Made by a program: the position numbers and the translations under genes. The notes under the pieces were generated by a model. It was not told where the DNA came from and searched no databases. It saw only the letters and a list, made by a program, of their open reading frames with translations. A stretch of DNA of 64,000 bases from NCBI GenBank assembly GCA_030431255.1, contig JAUIJL010000026.1:1-64000 (forward strand), in the 5' to 3' direction. This stretch comes from Thermoanaerobaculia bacterium (GTDB lineage: Bacteria; Acidobacteriota; Thermoanaerobaculia; Multivoradales; J023). Each line of letters opens with the position of its first letter. Position 1 is the stretch's first letter. Shown here in pieces: positions 19,503-28,379 of this stretch.

Positions 19503-21737
19503 ATGCCCGAAAATCCGTCCAAAGCCCCCTCCCTCGCCGGTCAGATTCACTACCGTGGCTGCAATCTCTGCGAAGCCATGTGCGGCCTCGAAATCCATCT
19601 CGACGCCGACGGAGCCATCTCCGCCATTCGCGGCGACAAAAACGATCCCTTGAGCCGCGGCCACATCTGTCCGAAAGCCGTGGCCTTGCAAGATATTCAG
19701 GACGATCCGGACCGCCTGCGCCGGCCGGTCAAGCGATTGCCGGACGGAAGCTTTGAGACCATCTCCTGGGACGAGGCCTTCGAGCTGACCGCCGCCGGCA
19801 TCCGCAACGTCCAGAAGCGGCACGGCCGCGAAGCCATGGCCGCCTATTTGGGCAATCCCAACGTCCACAACTACGGCTCCCTGCTCTTCGGTCCGCCGGT
19901 GCTCAAGGCTTTGCGCACCCCCAATCGATTTTCCGCCACCTCGGTCGACCAGCTACCCCACCATCTCGCGGCCTATTTCATGTTCGGCCACGACTTCTTG
20001 CTGCCCATTCCCGATATCGATCACACGGACTTTTTCCTCATCATGGGCGGCAATCCCGCGGTGTCGAACGGCAGCTTGATGACCGCCCCGGACGTCAAGA
20101 AACGCCTCAAGGCGATCCGCGAACGAGGCGGCAAAATCGTCGTCATCGACCCGCGTCGCACAGAGACCGCCAATCTGGCCGACGAGCACCACTTCATTCG
20201 CCCGGGCACGGACGCCTTGCTGCTCGCCGCCGTGGTCCACACCCTGCTCCACGAATTGGAGCTCAGCCCCTCGACCGCGTGGGCCGACGGTCTCGACACC
20301 CTGCGCTCGGCGATCCACGGCTTCACCCCGGAAGCCGTGGCCCCGGCCACTGGCATCGACGCCGAAACCATTCGCCGCTTGGCCGGCGATTTGAGCTCCG
20401 CCCCGTCGGCGGTCACCTACGGACGCATGGGTTTGTCCACCCAGGCCTTCGGGGCGATCTGCCAATGGCTGTTGAACGTCACGAATTGGCTCACCGGCAA
20501 CCTCGATCGTCAGGGCGGGGCCATGATCCCCTTGCCGGCGGCGGACGTGGTCGCCCAGCGGCGGGGCGGATCCCACGGTCGCTGGACCAGTCGGACGCGC
20601 AACCTGCCGGAAACCAGTGGTGAGCTGCCGGTCGCCGCCCTGGCCGAGGAAATGCTGACGGAAGGCAAGGGCCAGATCCGCGGCCTGCTCACCTCCGCCG
20701 GCAATCCTGTGCTGTCGACCCCCAATGGGCGGCAGCTGGACGAAGCGCTGCAGAGCCTCGATTTCATGGTCTCCATCGATATCTACATCAACGAGACCAC
20801 CCGCCATGCGGACGTCATCCTGCCGCCCACGGCGGCCCTGGAGCACGACCACTACGACCTCGCCTTCCACGCTCTGGCGATCCGCGATACCGCTCGCTAC
20901 TCACCGGCACTTTTCGAGCCGGCCCCGGACGCCCTACACGATTGGCAAATCTACGCCGAGCTGCTCCGGCGCCTGCGCCCCAAAGCCCCGATCGGCGAGC
21001 GGCTCGCTCGCTGGGTGACCCGCAAGATGAGACCGTCCGGCTTGCTCGACGTCTTGTTGCGCACCGGCCCGTACGGAGCGGGCCTGTTGGGTCTGCGCAA
21101 AGGCCTGACCCTCAAACGCCTGAAGGCCCAGCCCCACGGAGCCGACCTCGGGGCGTTGAAACCCGTGCTGAAGGATCGAATCCGCACCAAAAACCGGCGC
21201 ATTCAGCTGGCCCCGGAGCTTTTCGTCAAGGACCTCGAACGCCTGCGCGCCATGCTCGAAGAGACCATCCAGGACTCCGACGAGCTGCTCTTGATCGGCC
21301 GACGCCAGGTGCGGTCCAACAACTCCTGGATGCACAACTACCCGCGCCTGATGCGCGGCAAAGACCGCTGCACCCTGCTCTTGAACCCGGACGACGCCGC
21401 CGAGCGCGGCATCGTCGACGGCGAGCCGGTCAAGGTGAGCTCGCGGGTGGGTGCTCTCGAGGTGCCGGTGGAAGTGTCCGACGAAATCATGCCCGGCGTG
21501 GTCAGCATTCCCCACGGCTGGGGTCACGGCCGTCGTGGAGCCCGCCTCGCCACCGCCGACGCGCACCCCGGCGCTTCCATCAACGACCTCACCGACCACA
21601 CCTTGATCGACGAGCTCTCCGGCAACGCCGCCCTTTCCGGCGTGCCGGTCCGGGTGCAGTCCGCCCCTGCCACTTCGGACCGAGCCACCGCCGGCCGCGA
21701 CTCCCGAGCCGAGGCGTCGAACGCCGCCGGAGGTTGA
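19503..21737 (+). CDS. Molybdopterin-dependent oxidoreductase with N-terminal [4Fe-4S] site
   Basis: 744 residues from an ATG at 19503 preceded by AGGAG. The N-terminus carries Cys20, Cys23, Cys27 and Cys56 (CxxCxxxC...GHICPK), the [4Fe-4S] ligands of the DMSO-reductase superfamily. Typical blocks follow: SWDEAFELTAAGI, FMFGHDFLLPIPDIDHTDFFLIMGGNPAVSNGS (in part), VVIDPRRTETANLADEHHFIRPGTDALLLAA, and the C-terminal molydopterin dinucleotide-binding domain (SNNSWMHN, LLNPDDAAERGIVDGEPV, VSIPHGWGHG). The size and these features fit soluble formate-dehydrogenase/nitrate-reductase-like enzymes of unassigned substrate. There is no Tat or Sec signal, so it should be cytoplasmic. The following gene begins 1 bp after its stop. 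Confidence 0.9.
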   Translation: MPENPSKAPSLAGQIHYRGCNLCEAMCGLEIHLDADGAISAIRGDKNDPLSRGHICPKAVALQDIQDDPDRLRRPVKRLPDGSFETISWDEAFELTAAGIRNVQKRHGREAMAAYLGNPNVHNYGSLLFGPPVLKALRTPNRFSATSVDQLPHHLAAYFMFGHDFLLPIPDIDHTDFFLIMGGNPAVSNGSLMTAPDVKKRLKAIRERGGKIVVIDPRRTETANLADEHHFIRPGTDALLLAAVVHTLLHELELSPSTAWADGLDTLRSAIHGFTPEAVAPATGIDAETIRRLAGDLSSAPSAVTYGRMGLSTQAFGAICQWLLNVTNWLTGNLDRQGGAMIPLPAADVVAQRRGGSHGRWTSRTRNLPETSGELPVAALAEEMLTEGKGQIRGLLTSAGNPVLSTPNGRQLDEALQSLDFMVSIDIYINETTRHADVILPPTAALEHDHYDLAFHALAIRDTARYSPALFEPAPDALHDWQIYAELLRRLRPKAPIGERLARWVTRKMRPSGLLDVLLRTGPYGAGLLGLRKGLTLKRLKAQPHGADLGALKPVLKDRIRTKNRRIQLAPELFVKDLERLRAMLEETIQDSDELLLIGRRQVRSNNSWMHNYPRLMRGKDRCTLLLNPDDAAERGIVDGEPVKVSSRVGALEVPVEVSDEIMPGVVSIPHGWGHGRRGARLATADAHPGASINDLTDHTLIDELSGNAALSGVPVRVQSAPATSDRATAGRDSRAEASNAAGG

Positions 21738-21738
21738 G

Positions 21739-22488
21739 ATGACGACCCACACCCGTGCCCGTCGCTCCCTCGTCCGCACCTCCATCGTGCTGGGGCTTGC
21801 GGCCTGGCTGGTCGGCAATGTCATGGCCAGCCGCGCCGAAGCCCAGGATGGCGCCAACTATCCGGAGCTCAAGAGCCCGCTCTTCCGCGACGCCATCTAC
21901 ACCACCAACGAGCAGCAATGGGTGGGTGAGCCGGTCAGCATGTCGTTGAAGGACGCCGACCTGGTGGAGGTGCTCCGGACCTTCGCCAGGCTGAGCGACC
22001 TCAACATGATCTTGCACCCGGGCATCAAAGGCAAAGTCACCGTGGAGCTGAAGGACGTGCCTTGGGATCAAGCCCTGTCGATGATCCTCAAGATCCACGG
22101 CCTGGGCATGGACATCACCCAGGGCACGCTGAGGGTTGCGAAACCCAAGGCCCTGCGCAAGATGATCGAAGCGGAAACACAGCTACCCGCCCAGCCATCG
22201 ATCATCCCCACCTATCGCGTGCGAGGAGAGCTGCAATACCTCGACGCCGAGCTGGCCGCCGAGCTGCTCAACCGAGCGGATCAGGGATATCTCACCCAAA
22301 AAGGCCGGGCCGAAGCCGAGCCACGCACCAACATCTTGACCGTCGACGATCTTCGCCGACGCCTGGAAGACGTCTCCCGCATGGTCGCCGACTTGGACCA
22401 ACCCGAGTCCGCGGATTGGGACGAGCGTCGACTACAGGCCGAGGCCGACGCCTGGTGGCGACGCCACGTCGGCACCGGTGGCTTCTGA
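21739..22488 (+). CDS. Secreted STN/secretin N-domain protein without a secretin channel
   Basis: 249 residues; the ATG at 21739 lies one base after the molybdoenzyme stop, with GGAGG inside the upstream gene's end. Residues 1-33 are a signal peptide (VLGLAAWLVGNVMASRAEA). Residues about 58-140 match the secretin/TonB short N-terminal domain: SMSLKDADLVEVLRTFARLS, LNMILHPGIKGKVTVELKDV, PWDQALSMILKIHGLGM. A second N-like domain follows (TYRVRGELQYLDAELAAELL ... RTNILTVDDLRRRLEDV). PilQ and other secretins carry these domains in front of a beta-barrel; here the protein stops before any barrel. It may be a truncated secretin, an accessory subunit or a stand-alone periplasmic binder. The tight spacing to a cytoplasmic molybdoenzyme is unexplained. 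Confidence 0.8.
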   Translation: MTTHTRARRSLVRTSIVLGLAAWLVGNVMASRAEAQDGANYPELKSPLFRDAIYTTNEQQWVGEPVSMSLKDADLVEVLRTFARLSDLNMILHPGIKGKVTVELKDVPWDQALSMILKIHGLGMDITQGTLRVAKPKALRKMIEAETQLPAQPSIIPTYRVRGELQYLDAELAAELLNRADQGYLTQKGRAEAEPRTNILTVDDLRRRLEDVSRMVADLDQPESADWDERRLQAEADAWWRRHVGTGGF

Positions 22489-22741
22489 GCCCCTTTCCTG
22501 CAAAAAAGCGTCTGCCAAAAAAACCTGCGCAAAAAAAAAGCGCCTCGTACCGCGCGGCGCGGCCGAGGCTTCGTGTGTTGATGGTGCTCAAGTGCATTGC
22601 AGCACCCGTGCCAGTCTCGCAGGAGGCCCTAAGAAACTCCCCAAGTTCCTTAGTTGCTTACTCTTACGGCGCAACCCACTCGAGCGTCCAGAAGATCTTG
22701 AAATTTTCTAAAGATGTTTTTCCAGCAAAAAACAGAAAGTC

Positions 22742-23197
22742 TTACTTGTTTTTCGGTGGATGCCCCTGCCACATCACATTGACGATCTTCCACTGGCCCT
22801 CGTATTTGGCCAGGTGCATGTAGTCGATCCCCCATTGGGCGGTGAGCTTGATGCTCGCGGTTTGGTCCAACACCTCGTAGATTTCGATCTCCTTAGGAGC
22901 CTCTTCGCCGATATGGCCGTTTTGGTTGTAGCTGCCCGCTAATTTCACCAAACCTTCGTAGGTCATGGGGATCTCCCGATAGGGCTGGTCCGGCGATCGG
23001 CGAGCGAATCCCCGTTTGGCCAGCTCGGGATGCACGCTGCGCTCGATACGCTCGGGCGCGACCTCATACACACCCTCCACATAGTCGAGCACCGCCGCCC
23101 TCACCGCGGCTTCCTCCGAGCTCGAATCCGCGTGCACCATCCAGCCCGCGGTCAGCATCAACACTCCTACGACGACGGTTCCGAGCAGCTTCGGCAT
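22742..23197 (-). CDS. Secreted NTF2-like (lumazine-binding-2 type) protein
   Basis: 151 residues with a signal peptide (residues 1-24, ending MVHADS). The mature part follows the NTF2/SnoaL-like cone fold: AAVRAAVLDYVEGVYE, then VHPELAKRGF, SYNQNGH, IEIYEVLDQTASIKLTAQWGIDYMHLAKYEGQWKIVNVMWQGHP. The YVEG and KYEGQWKIVNVMW phrases are those of the putative lumazine-binding subgroup, whose members are small exported or hydrolase-associated proteins with no settled activity. It is divergent from the repeat protein at 23460; the 262-bp space between them contains a 14-bp perfect palindrome. Confidence 0.8.
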   Translation of the reverse strand: MPKLLGTVVVGVLMLTAGWMVHADSSSEEAAVRAAVLDYVEGVYEVAPERIERSVHPELAKRGFARRSPDQPYREIPMTYEGLVKLAGSYNQNGHIGEEAPKEIEIYEVLDQTASIKLTAQWGIDYMHLAKYEGQWKIVNVMWQGHPPKNK

Positions 23198-23353
23198 GGA
23201 TTTCTCCTCTCGGTCGAGATTTCTTGAATCGGGAATACCGTTTGTACGTCCCTGAAGCTAAAGGGTTTCTCGACCCTTGCCTTCTCCCTCGACAAAGTTT
23301 TTTCAACGAATTTCGGAAATTCCGGAAATAGGTCCGTCTCACTTATTGAAACC

Positions 23354-23367
23354 AGGAACCGGTTCCT
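23354..23367. promoter_or_regulatory. 14-bp perfect palindrome between divergent genes
   Basis: AGGAACCGGTTCCT is self-complementary and lies in the shared upstream region of the genes starting at 23197 (leftward) and 23460 (rightward), so it could be an operator. A second palindrome with the same AACCGGTT core, GTAAACCGGTTTAC, is at 30572-30585. Binding by a regulator is inference. Confidence 0.3.
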
Positions 23368-23459
23368 CCTGTCGCCCGGCGCGGGGCACGCCAAGTGCCC
23401 CGGCGCTGATCTCGACCACGCATGTGTGTCGGATTTTCGATCCGACTGGGAGAAACACC

Positions 23460-24455
23460 ATGTCCTTCAAATCGTTTTCTTTCGTTCGCCTTTTCCTCGC
23501 CTGTCTATTCTCTTGCCTTTGCACACTCACCTTGGTTTGCGCGCCGATTTCGGCGGCGGGGTGGAACGTCATCCCGCTCGACCTCAACGCCACCACCGAG
23601 CTCGGAGGTCTGGAGGCCGGCCAAAGCCTGGACCTTCGAGTCGAGGTGCCGTCCGCCGGCATGCTGACGATTCTCGCCACCACCCCGATCGGCTCCGCGG
23701 CCCCGGCCTTGGGTCTAGGCACGGACTGCGAGCCGGGCCGAACCGGATCTGTCCAAGTCGAGAACCGCAGCTTGCGGCGAATTTCCTTGGCGGTGGGTGC
23801 GGGTAGTCATCTTCTCAAGGTTGCTTCCCAAGACCTCCGATCGCCCTTGCCCCGGGTCAAGGTTCGGACGATTTTCACCGCGTCCATCGAGGGTGAGGAA
23901 GATCCCGGTGAGGTCGAAGTCGATCCCGACCCCGTCCACGGGCCTAACCCTTGTCACGGCATTGAAGGTGAGGAAGATCCCGGTGAGGTCGAAGTCGATC
24001 CCGATCCCTTCCAACAACCTCATACCGCCCGCAAACAACTCCTGGGCGGTTGTCACGGCATTGAAGGTGAGGAGGATCCGGGCGAAGTCGAAGTCGATCC
24101 CGATCCCTTCCAACAAGGCAGCTCCCGTGATCGACTGACCAGCACTTGCCATTCCATCGAAGGAGAGGAAGACCCGGGCGAGGTAGAGGTTGATCCGGAT
24201 CCCTTCCACGGCGGAGAGCCGGCATTGATCGGTCACAAATGGATTCTGCCGGAGACCGATTCCTCGCGGCTGTGGATGATCAGCATCGACACCGCGGGCC
24301 GATGGGCCGAGCTTTACGATCAACGGGGGCAGCGTCTCGCTGTCTCCGACACCGGATTCGAGAGACTTCTATTGCCTGGCACCTACTTTGTGACGACTGA
24401 AGGCAACGATCTTCGCGAAGGCCGTGGGCCGGCCGTGCAAGCGAGTCCTTGGTAG
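23460..24455 (+). CDS. Secreted protein with four near-identical acidic repeats
   Basis: 331 residues; ATG at 23460 behind GGGAGAAACACC. Residues 1-33 are a signal peptide (LFLACLFSCLCTLTLVCAPISA). Residues 35-135 look like a beta-sandwich (LEAGQSLDLRVEVPSAGMLT, RISLAVGAGSHLLKV) of the pre-peptidase or carbohydrate-binding type. Then four copies of IEGEEDPGEVEVDPDPF (17 residues) separated by variable linkers of 7-15 residues, most ending in CH before the next copy. The C-terminal 85 residues return to a sandwich-like domain (LWMISIDTAGRWAELYD, LLLPGTYFVTTEGND). The repeats are strongly acidic with regularly placed Asp, Glu and Pro, compatible with metal binding or with a repeated processed peptide. 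No homologue is recognised. Confidence 0.75.
   Translation: MSFKSFSFVRLFLACLFSCLCTLTLVCAPISAAGWNVIPLDLNATTELGGLEAGQSLDLRVEVPSAGMLTILATTPIGSAAPALGLGTDCEPGRTGSVQVENRSLRRISLAVGAGSHLLKVASQDLRSPLPRVKVRTIFTASIEGEEDPGEVEVDPDPVHGPNPCHGIEGEEDPGEVEVDPDPFQQPHTARKQLLGGCHGIEGEEDPGEVEVDPDPFQQGSSRDRLTSTCHSIEGEEDPGEVEVDPDPFHGGEPALIGHKWILPETDSSRLWMISIDTAGRWAELYDQRGQRLAVSDTGFERLLLPGTYFVTTEGNDLREGRGPAVQASPW
23886..24208. repeat. Four 53-bp coding repeats
   Basis: Copies at 23886-23938, 23961-24013, 24060-24112 and 24156-24208, in frame within the secreted protein. Copies 1-3 are nearly identical at nucleotide level, while copy 4 differs mainly at third positions (for example GAGGTAGAGGTTGAT against GAGGTCGAAGTCGAT), so the peptide is conserved more strictly than the DNA. 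Confidence 0.85.
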
Positions 24456-24550
24456 TCGTTAGTAGACGCACGCACAATCCGCGGAATGAAGCCCGTGGCC
24501 TACTCAGGTCTTGTCCCCTAGCGTCAGCAGCCCGAACGAAACGCAGGGCA

Positions 24551-24728
24551 GCCCCGCTAGGGGCAAGGCAAGGGTAGCCTCGGGCTTTAGCCCGTGGCGC
24601 GGCAGCCTTGGCGCAGAAGCCCGTGGCGCGGCAACCCGTGACGCGGCAACCCGTGACGCGGCAGCCCGGACGAACCGAAGCCACGGAATAAATTCCGAGG
24701 CTTCCCTTGCCTTGCCCCCTCCGGGGGC
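24551..24728. repeat. Palindromic intergenic element with a 15-bp tandem core
   Basis: This fills most of the 311-bp space between the convergent genes ending at 24455 and 24767. The arms 24551-24597 and about 24679-24728 are inverted copies (GGGGCAAGGCAAGGG and AGCCTCGG blocks match). Between them is a run of 15-bp units of CGTGRCGCGGCARCC (24592-24665, one unit of 14 bp). The hairpin could also stop transcription from both sides. Arm ends are approximate to a few bases. Confidence 0.6.
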
Positions 24729-24766
24729 GGCCCGGAAACGGCACCGTCCGCTCGACGAAAACCAGC

Positions 24767-27103
24767 TTAGCCGCCGACGGACGCCTCAGCCGCTACGCAT
24801 TTTTCCATTCGTTCCTTAGCCTTCAACGTCACCAGCGCCTTGCTACCTCGAATCTTCTCAAGCCGATCGAAAGCCTGGGTCAGCATTGGCAGCGCTTCGT
24901 CGCATCGCCCCTCCGCCGCCAGTAAAGCACCCTCGAGGCTTGCAAGCTCTTCGAGCTCCCAAGCTCCATCGGGGTAATTGTCAGAATACTCTCCAGCCTT
25001 GCCGAAATACGCTCTAGCCTCAACGAGATCACCGGTCAGTAAGCTCAGCTCCGACAAATGTTGGTAGGACCTCCCTACTCTCGGCAAACCAGCAATACCC
25101 TGTCGAATTTCCAAGGCTTGCTTCAAAAGTTTTTCAGACTTCTCTAAATACCCCTCATCCATTTCAATTCGACCGATCAGGTCGAGTGCGGAGGCTCTTC
25201 CCGGAGAGCTTTTGGAGCCACGGAACTCCAAAGCTCTTTCAGCATGGAATCGTGCTCGATCAGGCTTTCCCCAAGTCCGGTAGAGAGAGGCGAGTCTTTG
25301 ATGGCTCCGGGCCAAATAGAATTGACTACCCGGATTCCTCTCGTACTCAAGGCGACGTTCTTCGAGCACTGCTTCATATTCTGTTCTTGCCTTGGAAAAC
25401 TCCCCTTGCATCATCCACGACGATGCGATGTTGTTTCTGGTGGTCCAGATATCAACTTCCTTATGCCCCATCTTCAGCCGAGTCGCCAAGATCTGCTTTA
25501 GCTTCTCCCGATAACCTCCGAAGTCTCCCAAACGAAAATCCACAGAAGCTAGGTTCGACCTACAAGTGAGCGTTTCATCGTGATCCGGCCCATAGAGCTT
25601 CTCTGCGATCGACAAACACTTGCCAAATACCAGCTCAGCATCATCCAGCTCATTCGAGCTAAGGTGAATCTGGCCTAAGTATTTGAGAAACTCCACCTTG
25701 GTGCCTGGATCGATTGCACTGTCGACGATCAGCCGAAACCCGTTCTCTTTCAGGAACGCGGTAGTCTCTTCGGGCGAGCTAGTCGCGCCGGCGCTTGATG
25801 AGCCCAACACGTCCACCAACATCTTGACCAGGTCTTCGGCCTTTTGCTCCGCCACTCGGGTCTTCTGAAGCATCACAAAAGAAAAGACACCAAAAACCGA
25901 CACAAGAACGAGGTAGCCAGTCACCACCGCCACCCCAATCCAATGCCGACGCACAAACTTCCTCGCCCGATAACTCCAAGCCCCGGTGGACGCCTCCACC
26001 GGCAGACCCTCCAAATGCCGACGCAGATCCTCCTCCAGCTCCCGAACCGATCCGTAACGCTCATCGGGCCGCTTGCGGAGCGCTTTGAGCACGATCTCGT
26101 CGAGGTCCCCGCGTAGACGTCGAATCAGGCGGCGATCCTCTTCCGGCGAGGCGCCCGTTTGGTCCTTCCGACGACGGACCGCAGTGCTCGGACGCTCCGC
26201 CGGTTGGTCGCACACGGCCCTAGCCAGCTCGTCGCCCCGGGAGGTTTCGAGACGGTAGGGCCCGACCCCAGCCAGCAGCTCAAAGAGCAGCACGCCGAGG
26301 CTATAGATGTCGCTGGCGGTGGTGATCGCGTCGCCGGTGATTTGTTCCGGGCTGGCGTAGCGCGGGGTCATCAGACCCTCGCGGGTGCCGGTGACCACGG
26401 TTTGGTCCGCTAGATCCCGGTCCAAGAGCTTGGCGATACCGAAATCCAAGAGCTTGGGCTCGCCGTCCTCACCGATCAAGATATTGCCTGGCTTGAGATC
26501 GCGATGCACGATCAGGTTTTGATGGGCGAATTGCACGGCTCGGCAAACCTTGCGGAAGAGGCTCAGGATCTCATCGACCGAGAGGTTTTGGTGCTCGCAA
26601 TAGCGATCGATCGGCTCGCCTTCAACGTATTCCATGACGAAATACGGCAATTGATCCTCGGTGGTACCGCCGTCATGAAGGCGGGCGATATGGGGATGCT
26701 CGAGCCGAGCCAAGATCTGACGCTCGTTGTGGAATCGACGCACGAGCAGGTCGTCCAGATCTAGCCCGCGTCGGATCACTTTCAGCGCCACCTGCTTCTC
26801 GAAATCCGCTCGCTCCGCCAAATACACCGAGCCCATGCCGCCCCGCTCCAGGAGGCGCACCACGCGATAAGGACCAATCTCGCTATTGGCTCGGGCCGAC
26901 TCGACGTCGGCTCGCAGGTCGAAGGCCGGGCGCCCCAAGGGGCCCGACGAATCGTCGGTTCGGGTTTCCAGCAGCCCGTAGACCTCGTCGCGCAGCTTTT
27001 CGTCATCGCACTGCGCTTCCAAGAATTCGAACCGTTCCGACTCGGGAACCTCCAAAGCTCCTTCGAGCAGCTCCATCAATCGACGCTGTCGCTCGTGGGA
27101 CAT
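24767..27103 (-). CDS. Membrane Ser/Thr protein kinase with extracytoplasmic TPR region
   Basis: 778 residues. A short N-terminal segment (MSHERQRRLMELLEGALEVP) common in this group is followed by a complete Hanks-type kinase domain, about residues 75-350: GGMGSVYLAER glycine loop, VALKVIRR lysine, HRDLKPGNIL catalytic loop, LLDFGIAKLL and TPRYASPEQITG activation segment, SDIYSLGVLLFELLAG. A single transmembrane helix lies near 388-412 (IGVAVVTGYLVLVSVFGVFSF). Residues 470-770 are tetratricopeptide repeats, presumably outside the membrane. The protein phosphorylates Ser/Thr in unknown targets. The sigma-factor gene ends 164 bp upstream on the same strand; kinase plus this sigma type is a recurrent pair in Acidobacteria and Planctomycetes, so the kinase probably feeds that sigma factor's regulon. 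Confidence 0.92.
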   Translation of the reverse strand: MSHERQRRLMELLEGALEVPESERFEFLEAQCDDEKLRDEVYGLLETRTDDSSGPLGRPAFDLRADVESARANSEIGPYRVVRLLERGGMGSVYLAERADFEKQVALKVIRRGLDLDDLLVRRFHNERQILARLEHPHIARLHDGGTTEDQLPYFVMEYVEGEPIDRYCEHQNLSVDEILSLFRKVCRAVQFAHQNLIVHRDLKPGNILIGEDGEPKLLDFGIAKLLDRDLADQTVVTGTREGLMTPRYASPEQITGDAITTASDIYSLGVLLFELLAGVGPYRLETSRGDELARAVCDQPAERPSTAVRRRKDQTGASPEEDRRLIRRLRGDLDEIVLKALRKRPDERYGSVRELEEDLRRHLEGLPVEASTGAWSYRARKFVRRHWIGVAVVTGYLVLVSVFGVFSFVMLQKTRVAEQKAEDLVKMLVDVLGSSSAGATSSPEETTAFLKENGFRLIVDSAIDPGTKVEFLKYLGQIHLSSNELDDAELVFGKCLSIAEKLYGPDHDETLTCRSNLASVDFRLGDFGGYREKLKQILATRLKMGHKEVDIWTTRNNIASSWMMQGEFSKARTEYEAVLEERRLEYERNPGSQFYLARSHQRLASLYRTWGKPDRARFHAERALEFRGSKSSPGRASALDLIGRIEMDEGYLEKSEKLLKQALEIRQGIAGLPRVGRSYQHLSELSLLTGDLVEARAYFGKAGEYSDNYPDGAWELEELASLEGALLAAEGRCDEALPMLTQAFDRLEKIRGSKALVTLKAKERMEKCVAAEASVGG

Positions 27104-27267
27104 CTAGTGGTCCGAATCCAAAATACCGCGCTGGTCGGCCGGCGCTACATCTCGGTCTTCGGCGTTGCGTCTCCTCGCCGATAGCACCGCATCGACTGCG
27201 TCGACGCGCCTTGAAGGCCGAGCGCCCCGCCGTCCTTGGTGGCGTACGTTATTTCGGAATCGCACCA

Positions 27268-27876
27268 CTAGCTCTGACCTCCTGGCCCCCCTCCCGGCTC
27301 CCCCTTGCCTTCTGCCCGGCTCATCTCATGGCGCAACCACAGCTTCGCCGCTTGCCAGTGCCGGGCCACGGTGTTGATGGACACCTCAAGCTCGCGGGCG
27401 ATTTCTTCCTGGGTCAGGCCGACGAAAAACCACAACATAACGATTTTGTATTTTCGCGGATCCACCAGCTTCAAGTCGTCGAGCACGTCATCCAGAAGCA
27501 CCAGGTCCGGGTGAGGGTCGTCGACATAGAAAATAGTTTCATCGAGGCTGAGGTTCTGTACCCCGGCACCGCGCTTGGCGGCGTTGCGCTTGCGCGCTCG
27601 ATCCACCAAGATGCGACGCATCAGCTCCGCCAACGAGCTGAAGAATTGCAATCGGTCTTTCCACCAGAAGGTCCGCCGATCCACTAGGCGTAAATAGACC
27701 TCGTTGACCAGCTCCGTGGGCTCGAGGGTAATGTTTTTCGCTTCCCCCGCCAGAGCCTTTCGGGCGATCATGCGAGCCTCTTCGAGCACCATCGGCAACA
27801 ATCGGTCCAAGGCCGCACCATCGCCGTCGCTCCAGGCCCGGAGCAGTTCCGTCACCTCGCCGTGGGTTTCGTCCAT
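27268..27876 (-). CDS. ECF-like sigma factor (TIGR02999 type)
   Basis: 202 residues. Region 2 includes LEPTELVNEVYLRL and WKDRLQFFSSLAELMRRILVDRARKRNAAKRG, the hallmark of the TIGR02999 sigma family; region 4 has LTQEEIARELEVSINTVARHWQAAKLWL as the -35 recognition helix-turn-helix. No C-terminal extension beyond a Gly-rich tail. It directs RNA polymerase to a private promoter set. No anti-sigma gene is adjacent; instead the kinase-TPR receptor follows on the same strand, which suggests control by phosphorylation, as proposed for kinase-linked ECF groups. Confidence 0.9.
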   Translation of the reverse strand: MDETHGEVTELLRAWSDGDGAALDRLLPMVLEEARMIARKALAGEAKNITLEPTELVNEVYLRLVDRRTFWWKDRLQFFSSLAELMRRILVDRARKRNAAKRGAGVQNLSLDETIFYVDDPHPDLVLLDDVLDDLKLVDPRKYKIVMLWFFVGLTQEEIARELEVSINTVARHWQAAKLWLRHEMSRAEGKGEPGGGPGGQS

Positions 27877-28011
27877 GGCGAAATCCTAACAGGCCCCGCT
27901 GAGATTTAGACCGTGGGACCTCGACCGGATTGTCTGAGCTTTTTGGAATCCGCCCGCGACCGACCTTGATATGCTCTGCGCCGAATCCTAAATCTACAAA
28001 AGGAGAGGCAT

Positions 28012-28377
28012 GTGAGCAAAAGTGCTTTCAGCCTGAAAGTCTTCGCCGCCTATCTTTTCCTGGTCGGCACCGTCTTGGTGGTGGACCCCAACTTTTTGCT
28101 GGGCCTCTTCGGCCTGCCCGACGCCCAGGAAGTCTGGGTCCGCGTGGTGGGCATGCTGGCGCTGATTCTCGGCTACTACTATTCGGTAGCGGCCAAACAC
28201 GAGCTGACGTCGTTCATCCGCGCCTCGGTCGTCGGCCGATGCTCGGTGATTCTCTTCTTTTCCACATTCGTGCTGTTTGAATGGGCACCGCCGGTGCTGC
28301 TGATTTTCGGCGTCATCGACTTGGTGGCGGCGATCTGGACCGCCCTCTGCTTGAAGGTCGAAGCGGCCGCCGTCTGA
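28012..28377 (+). CDS. Small four-helix membrane protein
   Basis: 121 residues, starting at GTG 28012 behind AGGAGAGG; the overlapping ATG at 28010 is followed at once by TGA and cannot be used. Four hydrophobic helices (about 8-30, 42-62, 73-90, 92-112), no charged motif and no recognised family. It converges on trhO, the stops being 2 bp apart. Confidence 0.75.
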   Translation: MSKSAFSLKVFAAYLFLVGTVLVVDPNFLLGLFGLPDAQEVWVRVVGMLALILGYYYSVAAKHELTSFIRASVVGRCSVILFFSTFVLFEWAPPVLLIFGVIDLVAAIWTALCLKVEAAAV

Positions 28378-28379
28378 GC

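Noticed and set aside
22500-22545. Three poly-A tracts after the STN-protein gene
   Set aside because: They form no stem-loop with a T tract and no curved-DNA pattern with helical phasing; treated as composition noise.
23383-23401. GGGGCAC/GTGCCCC hairpin as a terminator
   Set aside because: No T tract on either side, and it lies between divergent promoters rather than after a gene.
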